5,260 nt of DNA, taken from assembly GCA_028695395.1 (NCBI GenBank), contig JAQVJB010000007.1:25427-30686 (forward strand). Direction: 5' to 3'. The translations under genes and the position numbers were made by a program. The stretch is from Actinomycetota bacterium. GTDB lineage: Bacteria > Actinomycetota > Humimicrobiia > Humimicrobiales > Humimicrobiaceae. Each line of letters starts with the position of its first letter. Position 1 is the stretch's first letter. Shown here in pieces: positions 1-5,260 of the stretch. A model generated the notes under the pieces. That model made no database searches. It was not told where the DNA came from and saw only the letters and a program-made list of their open reading frames with translations.

Positions 1-272
1 GGCCTGTCTGTAACTTCCATAACTTTCTTTACTGCTTTCGGAAGTAAATCTACTTCATCCACTCCGACAGCTCCTACATTGACATCTATTATATGAGCTC
101 CCGCATTAGTCTGTTCTACTGCGTCTTTTTCCACTATATCCAGCTTTCCAAGCTTCAGTTCTTCAGCAAGAGATTTTCTGCCGGTAGGATTTATTCTTTC
201 CGCAATAAAAACAGTCGGCAGTCCCTGTCCGAATCTTACTTCACAATTTCTACCAGTTATTATAGTTTCCAA
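1..272 (-). CDS. Pterin-binding (DHPS-like) methyltransferase, 5' part only
   Basis: Partial gene: the first 90 codons are present and the rest lies beyond the left edge. My reading of the minus strand starts METIITGRNCEV and continues through an AERINPTGRK motif (residues 24-33) and a GAHIIDVNVG motif (residues 58-67). These match the start of the pterin-binding TIM barrel of methyltetrahydrofolate methyltransferases: the folate module of cobalamin-dependent methionine synthase and stand-alone methyl-THF:corrinoid methyltransferases of the AcsE/MtgA type. True dihydropteroate synthase is less likely because its NxTPDSF motif is replaced by ERINPTG. The expected role is cytoplasmic methyl transfer between methyl-THF and a corrinoid protein; the exact partner cannot be told. 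The start is TTG at 272, seven bases after AGGAGG, with an in-frame stop at 293-291. There is no upstream homocysteine-binding domain, so a full MetH is excluded, although split MetH remains possible. It lies 42 bases after hisC with no terminator, so it is probably co-transcribed with the his genes. Confidence 0.8.
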   Translation of the reverse strand, partial: METIITGRNCEVRFGQGLPTVFIAERINPTGRKSLAEELKLGKLDIVEKDAVEQTNAGAHIIDVNVGAVGVDEVDLLPKAVKKVMEVTDR

Positions 273-279
273 AAAAATT

Positions 280-287
280 CCTCCTTT
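280..287 (-). promoter_or_regulatory. Strong Shine-Dalgarno for the pterin-binding gene
   Basis: The minus strand reads AAAGGAGG here, followed by a seven-base AT spacer and TTG at 272-270. This decides the start: no ATG or GTG lies in frame between the upstream stop (293-291) and the conserved domain. It sits inside the 42-base gap after hisC. Confidence 0.8.
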
Positions 288-314
288 CTGTTAAATAATC
301 TAAAAAATTGAAAA

Positions 315-1424
315 TCACTTTTTATTAATATGTTTTTCATATATGCATAAAAAAGTCTTTATAAATTTCTCATTTATTTCTGGGAGCGAGACGGTAACTC
401 TTATATATTCCGGGAAACCCAAGAATCCTCCATCCCGGACTATAAATCCTTTCTGTAGGAGTTCTTCCACCACTTTGCCGGTACCGGCACCAGTTTTCAA
501 GAGAATAAAATTTGCATATGATTTTATAAATTCTATATTGTTATCATTTAAAAAATTAAATAATTTTTCTCTCTCGCTTATTATTATGTCTATGCTTTTA
601 TTTATGTAATCTTCATCATCGAGAGATGCAATTGCAGCTTTCTGGGCAAGAAGATTGACAACAAAAGGCTGAACAATTTTTTCTATGCTCTTGATTATTC
701 TCTCATCTGCAGCAGCGTATCCTATTCTCAAACCGGCAAGACCGTATATTTTGGAGAAAGTACGCATTACCATTAAATTTTTAAAAGAATCAATCAGCTC
801 ATAAGAATTAAATCTGTCTTCTCTTTTTATGAATTCAATATATGCTTCATCAAGCACTACAAGTATATCGGAACTTATTTTCTCAAGAATAAACCTTAAC
901 TCCTTTTCATTAATAATAGTACCTGTAGGATTATGAGGGCTTGTAAGAAAGATGATTGCCGTATCCGCATTCACAGCTGATGCAATGCTTCTAACATCCT
1001 GTCTGAAATCTTTTAAAGGAATTTTGATTATACTGGCATTATTTTTTAAAGCAGATTTCTCATAAGTCAAAAAAGTCGGATCTGGTATTACAATATTTTT
1101 CCCTTTTTCCAGGATAGCGTCACAAAACATCTCTATTATCTGGTCAGTGCCATTCCCGATAATAAATCGTTCTTTTTTTATTCCTGTTTTTTCCTCAAGT
1201 TTTCCTCTTAAATCCCTGTTATAACTATCTGGATAATAATTTATCTCGGAAAGCACGGATTTGAGTGCTTCATATACCCTGGGAGACGGACCGAATATAT
1301 TTTCATTGGAGGCCATCTTATAAACCGTTTCCAGTTTATACTTTTTCTTTATCTCATCTATTGTTTTACCGGGAATATACTCAGGCAGTTCAGATATCCA
1401 TGGTTTTATTTTTATGAAAGACAT
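315..1424 (-). CDS. hisC: Histidinol-phosphate aminotransferase HisC
   Basis: This 369-residue, fold-type I PLP aminotransferase converts imidazole-acetol phosphate plus glutamate to L-histidinol phosphate plus 2-oxoglutarate in the cytoplasm. The length is normal for HisC. Visible motifs are the N-terminal PGK (18-20), the MASNEN substrate-loop motif (37-42) followed by GPSP, YYPD (63-66), SPHNPTG (162-168, with Asn165 near the PLP ring), LDEAY (191-195, Asp192 for the pyridine nitrogen and Tyr195), and RTFSKIYGLAGLRIGY (221-236), in which Lys225 is the Schiff-base lysine. The C-terminal IRVTV motif (341-345) supplies Arg342 for the substrate carboxylate. The usual Gly after that motif is Ser346 here, a minor variation. 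ATG at 1424 overlaps the hisD stop by one base (TAATG), with GGAG five bases upstream, so translation is probably coupled to hisD. A related aromatic or tyrosine aminotransferase is the alternative, but the direct hisD linkage favours HisC. Confidence 0.96.
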   Translation of the reverse strand: MSFIKIKPWISELPEYIPGKTIDEIKKKYKLETVYKMASNENIFGPSPRVYEALKSVLSEINYYPDSYNRDLRGKLEEKTGIKKERFIIGNGTDQIIEMFCDAILEKGKNIVIPDPTFLTYEKSALKNNASIIKIPLKDFRQDVRSIASAVNADTAIIFLTSPHNPTGTIINEKELRFILEKISSDILVVLDEAYIEFIKREDRFNSYELIDSFKNLMVMRTFSKIYGLAGLRIGYAAADERIIKSIEKIVQPFVVNLLAQKAAIASLDDEDYINKSIDIIISEREKLFNFLNDNNIEFIKSYANFILLKTGAGTGKVVEELLQKGFIVRDGGFLGFPEYIRVTVSLPEINEKFIKTFLCIYEKHINKK

Positions 1425-2767
1425 TATTTCTCCGGGATTCTTATCTTAACTGAATTTCTGTGAGCCAGAAGGTTTTCAGCATAAGCAAAATCTTCAATTA
1501 AAGTATGTTCATTTTCAAGTGCATTGTAGTCATAATAAGTAACAGCGCTTTTTTTAAAAAAGTCATATACGCCAAGCGGCGATGAAAAAACTGCAGTTCC
1601 ATTTGTCGGGATAACATGGTTTGTCCCTCCGATATAATCTCCTACTGCAACAGGGGTATAGGAACCTAAGAATATTGAACCTCCATTTTTAACATATTGA
1701 AGAGTGCTGAAAGGTTCAGACGTCATTATTTCAAGATGTTCAGGAGCAATAATATCAGAAACACCGCATGCTATTTTAATATCAGGACAAACAATTATTT
1801 TACAATTATCTTTTACGCATTTCATAACCAGTTCGCTATTAAACCTTTCGTTATGCTCAGCCCTGATAGAGTCTATCTGCAGGAAAATATTTCTGATTGT
1901 CTTTGCTGCCAGCTCATTATTGTCAGTTATGAGTATGCTTTTAGCATTAGGATCATGCTCTGCCTGTGATAATAAATCGCTTGCTATAAATTCAGGACTG
2001 GCAGTGCTGTCAGCAATAATCGCTACTTCGCTTGGTCCAGCCAGACTATCTATGCCCACTTTTCCAAAAACTATCTTTTTGGCAGCAGTTACATAAATAT
2101 TGCCCGGCCCAAATATCTTTGATACCTTTTTAACTATTCTGCCGCCGTAAGCCATCAGTGCAATTGCCTGTGCTCCGCTTAATTTATAAATTTCCTTGAT
2201 GCCTAGGTATTTAAATATATACAGTAGAAGATTATCTATTTTTCCTCCATCTCTTGAAGGGGTGCATACCGCTATCTCTTTTACCCCTGCGACTTTTGCA
2301 GGAACCACTGTCATTAAGACGGAAGATGGGTATACGTAAAGCCCCCCGGGCACATATACGCAGATTCTTTCAATTGGCGAAGTAATCTGCCCAAGTTTTT
2401 TCCCTGCATCAGGTTCAAAATACCAAGTTCCGGATTCATGCTTAAGCTGCTCTTCGTGAAATTTTAAAATATTGCTGTAACTTTTATTGATAGCTTTTAC
2501 AAGCTCGGGTTTATTTTCTTTTATGTATTTGTATCCTTTGTCGATTTCCTGGGGCTCGACAATAGCATCTTCTATGCTTTTAAAAGAAGCATCATCAAAC
2601 TTATTAGTATATTTTAATGCAGCTTCTTCGCCATTTTTAATTACATCATTGATAATTTTATTTGCAGTCTCCATAACTTCTGAAGGTATTTCAAAATGGC
2701 TTTTAAATAGATCATGGGCTTGTTTTAAATCGCTGATATTGATTATTTTTAAATTATTTCTTTCCAT
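1424..2767 (-). CDS. hisD: Histidinol dehydrogenase HisD
   Basis: HisD is the zinc enzyme that oxidises L-histidinol to L-histidine in two NAD+-dependent steps, the last steps of histidine synthesis. From the ATG at 2767 the protein has 447 residues, slightly longer than the usual ~430. Numbered from that Met, the sequence shows YVPGG (138-142), FGPGN (219-223), LAGPSE (242-247), SQAEHDP (267-273), APEHLE (341-346), GDYIGGTNH (376-384) and a terminal LLAHRNSV (433-440). By the E. coli family scheme, Gln268, His271, Asp377 and His436 match the zinc ligands, and Glu343-His344 the catalytic pair. All key residues are intact. An in-frame TTG at 2779 would add four residues. Neither start has a recognisable Shine-Dalgarno, so the choice of ATG is by codon preference. 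It is first in the hisD-hisC-methyltransferase run and is divergent from queH; no T-box or histidine leader peptide is visible upstream. Confidence 0.97.
   Translation of the reverse strand: MERNNLKIINISDLKQAHDLFKSHFEIPSEVMETANKIINDVIKNGEEAALKYTNKFDDASFKSIEDAIVEPQEIDKGYKYIKENKPELVKAINKSYSNILKFHEEQLKHESGTWYFEPDAGKKLGQITSPIERICVYVPGGLYVYPSSVLMTVVPAKVAGVKEIAVCTPSRDGGKIDNLLLYIFKYLGIKEIYKLSGAQAIALMAYGGRIVKKVSKIFGPGNIYVTAAKKIVFGKVGIDSLAGPSEVAIIADSTASPEFIASDLLSQAEHDPNAKSILITDNNELAAKTIRNIFLQIDSIRAEHNERFNSELVMKCVKDNCKIIVCPDIKIACGVSDIIAPEHLEIMTSEPFSTLQYVKNGGSIFLGSYTPVAVGDYIGGTNHVIPTNGTAVFSSPLGVYDFFKKSAVTYYDYNALENEHTLIEDFAYAENLLAHRNSVKIRIPEK
1430..1433 (-). promoter_or_regulatory. Shine-Dalgarno of hisC inside hisD
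   Basis: GGAG on the minus strand lies within the last codons of hisD, five bases before the hisC ATG. With the TAATG stop/start overlap, it points to reinitiation by ribosomes finishing hisD. Confidence 0.65.
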
Positions 2768-2866
2768 ATCAAGATGCAAAAAAGAGATTTCTTTATTAAA
2801 ATTTCATTTTGTAAATATATTAAAAATAAAGAAATAAAACAATAATTATTTTATTACTCATATTTT

Positions 2867-2874
2867 ATTATAAT
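2867..2874. promoter_or_regulatory. Overlapping divergent -10 candidates between hisD and queH
   Basis: The octamer ATTATAAT gives a perfect TATAAT on the plus strand (2869-2874, facing queH) and another on the minus strand (2872-2867, facing hisD). The -35 positions at about 17 bases match TTGACA poorly on both sides (TTATTT for queH, TTTTTA for hisD). The 153-base gap is almost pure A/T, so chance matches are expected. If used, the queH leader would be about 40 bases and the hisD leader about 95. A second weak hisD -10 candidate, TAATAT, lies at 2822-2817. No operator, riboswitch or T-box is recognisable in the gap. Confidence 0.3.
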
Positions 2875-2920
2875 AATAAAAGCATTATTTAAAAAATATA
2901 AATTGTTCCTGTTTTAAAAA

Positions 2921-3481
2921 ATGGATATCAATTTTATAAATGAAAATAAAAAACCCAGATTACTTCTTCATGCCTGTTGTGCAGTTTGCACCAGCTACCC
3001 TTTTGAATATCTTTCAGATATTTTTGAAACTGATTTATTATTCTATAATCCGAATATTTATCCTGAAGATGAATACGAAAAGCGACAGCAGGATATAAAA
3101 AGATATTCCGAAATAAAAAAAATAAAGCTAATTATAGTTAATAATGATGAATCTTATTTTGAAGACAGAATAAAAGGTTTTGAAAGCGAACCTGAAGGAG
3201 GGAAAAGGTGCAGAATCTGCTTCAGCTTAAGACTTGAAAAAACTGCATACATGGCAAAAGAATTAAAATATGATTATTTTGCAACTACCCTTACTTTAAG
3301 CCCTCATAAAAATCATGAAATCATTAATTCTGTAGGTAATAAAATAGCAATGGAATATGGTATTGCTTATTATGAATCAAATTTTAAGAAAAAAGACGGC
3401 TTTAAGATTGCAAATAAAATCTCAAAAAAATTTGATTTTTACAGACAGAATTACTGCGGATGCAAGTACAGCATCAGCTAA
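2921..3481 (+). CDS. queH: Epoxyqueuosine reductase QueH
   Basis: QueH (formerly DUF208) catalyses the last step of queuosine synthesis, reducing epoxyqueuosine to queuosine at position 34 of tRNA-Tyr, -His, -Asn and -Asp. It is the cobalamin-independent, non-homologous alternative to QueG. The 186-residue protein has the full family pattern: LLLHACCAVC (14-23), a YNPNIYP motif (42-48) followed by EYEKRQQD (51-58), EGGKRCRICF (92-101), FATTLTLSPHKN (120-131), a KKKDGF motif (156-161) and the C-terminal YCGC (178-181). The seven cysteines (19, 20, 23, 97, 100, 179, 181) include the paired positions thought to bind its iron-sulfur/iron cofactor. The start is firm: an in-frame TAA sits at 2915-2917, one codon before the ATG, and no other start precedes the HACC motif. 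There is no Shine-Dalgarno. It is the lone plus-strand gene here, divergent from hisD and convergent with lgt. Confidence 0.95.
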   Translation: MDINFINENKKPRLLLHACCAVCTSYPFEYLSDIFETDLLFYNPNIYPEDEYEKRQQDIKRYSEIKKIKLIIVNNDESYFEDRIKGFESEPEGGKRCRICFSLRLEKTAYMAKELKYDYFATTLTLSPHKNHEIINSVGNKIAMEYGIAYYESNFKKKDGFKIANKISKKFDFYRQNYCGCKYSIS

Positions 3482-3536
3482 ATATCAATGAAATCTTTCA
3501 TCACCTGAATAAAAAATAAATAATTCAAATAGTGCT

Positions 3537-4358
3537 TTATTTATTTTCAGTGCTTTCAGATTCTTCCTTTTTTTTGGATATAAATCTGTTTACCAGAATA
3601 TTAAGTATAATGAATGCAGCGATAATAGTTAATCCGCTTATAATATATACTACTTTTACTGAACCTATAATCGAACTGTCTATCCTGTAATATTCTATAA
3701 ATATCCTGTATAACGAATATATTATGAGGTAAAGATTGAAAATAACTCCGTTCGGTACTTTGTTTTCCTTCTTTTTAAAAACTGCATGCAAAACCATAAG
3801 CAATATAAATAGCAGCAGATTTGCTATGGATTCATATAAAAAAGTCGGGTGAAAATAGTCGAAACTTTCATATCCGCTTAATCTGTTTTCCGGAGATATA
3901 AATATGCCTATCCTTGAACCTGTCGGTTTGCCATATGCTTCCTGGTTAAAAAAATTGCCCCATCTTCCGATAGCCTGCGCCAATGCTAAAGAAGGTACTA
4001 TGCAGTCTGCAAATCCCCAGAAATCTATTTTTCTAATCTTTGAAAATATTATAAGAGCGATGAATCCACCTATTACTACTCCCTGTATGGCAAGCCCTCC
4101 TTGCCTGAAGGCAAAAATGCTTGACAGGTTTTTTGAATAATAAGACCAGTTGACCACTACATGCAGCAATCTGGCACCCAACACGCCAGCTATTATTGCA
4201 AAAGGTGCAAAATTTATAATTTCATCTGCCTTGAATTTCCTATATTTGGCTGTAAGATAAGAAATAACTATTGCCAGTATAAGGCCAAGTGCTATTAAAA
4301 TACCGTACCATCTTACTTCCAGACCAAACAACCTGAACGCAACAGGATCTATTACCAA
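3537..4358 (-). CDS. lgt: Prolipoprotein diacylglyceryl transferase Lgt
   Basis: Lgt is the inner-membrane enzyme that moves diacylglycerol from phosphatidylglycerol to the lipobox cysteine of prolipoproteins, the first step of lipoprotein maturation. The 273-residue length is typical. Visible motifs are RWYG (16-19, Tyr18), GARLLHV (61-67), GGLAIQG (87-93), the signature GRWGNFFNQE (131-140, with Arg132, Asn135 and Glu140), FHPTFLYE (169-176) and YRIFIEYYR (217-225, matching the E. coli Arg239/Glu243/Arg246 region). About seven hydrophobic segments fit the known fold (approximately 17-36, 47-68, 88-106, 117-130, 173-193, 204-221 and 235-257), and the cytoplasmic tail is charged. The position of E. 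coli His103 is Gln92 here. Translation starts at TTG, five bases after AAGGAGG. It lies downstream of a probable lipoprotein gene on the same strand, 143 bases away, and is convergent with queH, with 55 bases between the stops. Confidence 0.97.
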   Translation of the reverse strand: MVIDPVAFRLFGLEVRWYGILIALGLILAIVISYLTAKYRKFKADEIINFAPFAIIAGVLGARLLHVVVNWSYYSKNLSSIFAFRQGGLAIQGVVIGGFIALIIFSKIRKIDFWGFADCIVPSLALAQAIGRWGNFFNQEAYGKPTGSRIGIFISPENRLSGYESFDYFHPTFLYESIANLLLFILLMVLHAVFKKKENKVPNGVIFNLYLIIYSLYRIFIEYYRIDSSIIGSVKVVYIISGLTIIAAFIILNILVNRFISKKKEESESTENK

Positions 4359-4363
4359 AATAA

Positions 4364-4370
4364 CCTCCTT
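4364..4370 (-). promoter_or_regulatory. Strong Shine-Dalgarno for lgt
   Basis: AAGGAGG on the minus strand, then TTATT and the TTG start at 4358-4356. The match to the anti-Shine-Dalgarno is full length. It fixes the TTG start; the protein from here begins MVIDPVAFRL, a normal Lgt N-terminus. Confidence 0.8.
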
Positions 4371-4463
4371 GATTATCCAGAAATTAAATATTAAATTTAA
4401 AAAAACATTATCTTTTTATTTTTTTATTTTTTCAAACTTTTTATTATTAAAAATAACAATTAC

Positions 4464-4492
4464 ATAAGATTATTATAAAATGAATGAATCAA
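4464..4492 (-). promoter_or_regulatory. Weak candidate promoter for lgt
   Basis: On the minus strand, TTGATT (4492-4487) and TCTTAT (4469-4464) are 17 bases apart, each matching four of six consensus bases. A perfect TATAAT also lies at 4477-4472, but its -35 position is poor (ATCATT at 17 bases). The rest of the 143-base gap (4359-4501) is poly-A/T-rich, with no recognisable riboswitch and no strong terminator after the tlpA-like gene. lgt may therefore be read partly from the upstream gene. Confidence 0.25.
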
Positions 4493-4501
4493 TTAATGAT
4501 G

Positions 4502-5194
4502 CTATGCTTTATTTCTGCTTAGAAGTCCTTTAAGTACTGAATCAAGTTCCTCCTTCGGAATCTGTCCGATCCATTTATCGAGAATCTTCCCATCAATATC
4601 TATAAAAAAAGTTGTAGGTATCGCACTTATGCCCCATTTGCCAGAGACGTTTGCAACCTGATTATCTATTACTATGGGGTAGTTGATATTATTATCAAAA
4701 ACAAATTGCTTCAGCGCATTTAAATCATCATCAAGAGAAATACCAAGAAAGGCAATCCCCTGGTCTTTATACTTGTCATATAAATCAACAAAATCAGGGA
4801 TTTCCGCTTTGCAGGGCGGACACCATGTCGCCCAGAAATTCAGTACAACTATTTTTTCTGAAAAATCCGATAATGATATTTTTTCTCCACTCAGGTTATT
4901 AAGGGTGAAATCATTTTCATAGTCTTTGGTTTCATTGGCATCAGCATCTTCTTCTTGCCGGGTAGTTGAAGCCTGGACTGTCGTAGTGGTTTCATCAACA
5001 GTATCACTTGAACTAGCTGAATCTTTCTGATTTTCTTCTGAAATCACAGTCGTTTGGATGCTTTCAGAATCAGAGGTATTTCCCGATACGGGAAGCAGCG
5101 TGGAACAGCATCCGCTGGCAATTATCAAGATTATTATGACAATAGCAGAAATCATTATAGCAATATAGTATTTTGCAGTATTTTTTTTAATCAA
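4502..5194 (-). CDS. TlpA/ResA-like thiol-disulfide lipoprotein
   Basis: This 230-residue exported thioredoxin-fold protein probably exchanges dithiols and disulfides outside the cytoplasmic membrane, as TlpA/ResA family members do in cytochrome c maturation or protein thiol reduction. An N-terminal basic stretch and hydrophobic helix (about 11-26) lead to a lipobox-like ASGC with Cys29 as the predicted lipidated residue; Cys30 follows. Residues 31-92 form a Ser/Thr/Asp/Glu-rich, low-complexity linker. The AhpC/TSA-Redoxin domain (about 94-228) has LNFWATWCPPC (118-128) with redox pair Cys125/Cys128, and the expected cis-Pro at Pro193 in AIPTT. The TTG start lies eight bases after GGAGG. No ccdA or cytochrome genes are in view, so the redox partner is unknown. 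The Ala at the lipobox -3 position is less usual than Leu, so an uncleaved membrane anchor is an alternative. The neighbouring lgt would modify this protein if the lipobox is real. Confidence 0.9.
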   Translation of the reverse strand: MIKKNTAKYYIAIMISAIVIIILIIASGCCSTLLPVSGNTSDSESIQTTVISEENQKDSASSSDTVDETTTTVQASTTRQEEDADANETKDYENDFTLNNLSGEKISLSDFSEKIVVLNFWATWCPPCKAEIPDFVDLYDKYKDQGIAFLGISLDDDLNALKQFVFDNNINYPIVIDNQVANVSGKWGISAIPTTFFIDIDGKILDKWIGQIPKEELDSVLKGLLSRNKA

Positions 5195-5202
5195 TTTATT
5201 TT

Positions 5203-5207
5203 CCTCC
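5203..5207 (-). promoter_or_regulatory. Shine-Dalgarno of the tlpA-like gene
   Basis: GGAGG on the minus strand, eight bases before the TTG at 5194-5192. It supports TTG as the start, which gives a proper signal sequence beginning MIKKNTAKYY. Confidence 0.75.
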
Positions 5208-5233
5208 GATATAAAAAAAATTATTTTCTTAGA

Positions 5234-5239
5234 ATTATA
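5234..5239 (-). promoter_or_regulatory. Candidate -10 box of the tlpA-like gene
   Basis: A perfect TATAAT on the minus strand lies 39 bases upstream of the TTG start, a sensible distance for a short leader carrying the Shine-Dalgarno. The matching -35 would fall at or past the window edge, so the promoter cannot be completed. In such AT-rich sequence a lone hexamer is weak evidence. Confidence 0.4.
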
Positions 5240-5260
5240 TTTTTACATTCTTTCCATATT

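Noticed and set aside
93..311. 72-codon plus-strand open frame at the left end
   Set aside because: It is antisense to the pterin-binding gene, whose motifs and Shine-Dalgarno are clear. Its composition is random-like (Ser/Phe/Tyr-rich).
1697..2096. Two plus-strand open frames of 90 and 130 codons opposite hisD
   Set aside because: They lie wholly antisense to a highly conserved hisD segment, have no Shine-Dalgarno or recognisable motif, and overlap each other in different frames. They are shadows of the real gene.
2487..2837. 116-codon plus-strand open frame over the hisD 5' end
   Set aside because: It looks hydrophobic, but it is the complement of the conserved hisD N-terminal coding region, with no family motif and no start signal.
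2768..2920. T-box, histidine leader peptide or riboswitch upstream of hisD
   Set aside because: No run of His codons after a start, no T-box consensus and no GC-containing stems are visible in this almost pure A/T stretch.
3488..3527. Possible bidirectional terminator between queH and lgt
   Set aside because: ATGAAA/TTTCAT (3488-3501) has only a two-base loop, and TGAAT/ATTCA (3506-3527) is a five-pair A/T stem. Neither is followed by a clear U-tract with a GC-rich stem.
3531..3556. Direct repeat AGTGCTTT, two copies 18 bases apart
   Set aside because: Eight-base copies at the lgt 3' end are too short and too few to mean a repeat element or attachment site.
4438..4453. A/T inverted repeat TTTTTA-TTAT-TAAAAA after the tlpA-like gene
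   Set aside because: It is pure A/T with low stability, in a spacer made of A and T runs where such repeats occur by chance.

Overview
The window is AT-rich bacterial DNA, roughly one third G+C by eye. It carries six protein genes and no RNA genes, mobile elements, CRISPR array or large repeats. It reads as ordinary bacterial chromosome. The likely source is an anaerobic or Wood-Ljungdahl/corrinoid-using bacterium of low G+C. That inference rests on a stand-alone methyltetrahydrofolate/corrinoid-type pterin-binding protein, cobalamin-independent QueH and a thioredoxin-fold lipoprotein. No feature fixes the phylum.

Layout, left to right. (1) 1-272, minus: 5' end of a pterin-binding (DHPS-like) methyltransferase gene that runs off the left edge. 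(2) 315-1424, minus: hisC, histidinol-phosphate aminotransferase. (3) 1424-2767, minus: hisD, histidinol dehydrogenase. Transcription runs right to left as hisD, hisC, then the methyltransferase. hisD and hisC share one base (TAATG), and only 42 bases without a hairpin separate hisC from the third gene, so the three look like one transcription unit. (4) 2768-2920: a very AT-rich divergent intergenic region with TATAAT hexamers on both strands. (5) 2921-3481, plus: queH, epoxyqueuosine reductase, the only plus-strand gene. (6) 3537-4358, minus: lgt, convergent with queH. (7) 4359-4501: AT-rich spacer. (8) 4502-5194, minus: a TlpA/ResA-like thiol-disulfide lipoprotein, with a -10 box just inside the right edge.

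Functionally, HisC and HisD perform late steps of histidine synthesis: HisC makes histidinol phosphate, and HisD oxidises histidinol to histidine. QueH completes queuosine in the wobble position of certain tRNAs, including tRNA-His. Lgt puts the diacylglyceryl anchor on prolipoproteins, and the TlpA-like gene immediately upstream encodes just such a substrate. Gene starts are notable: three genes (methyltransferase, lgt, tlpA-like) start with TTG behind strong Shine-Dalgarno sequences, while hisD and queH start with ATG and have no recognisable Shine-Dalgarno. No gene-free stretch exceeds about 155 bases. I found no convincing evidence of an undescribed system; the observations below are modest.
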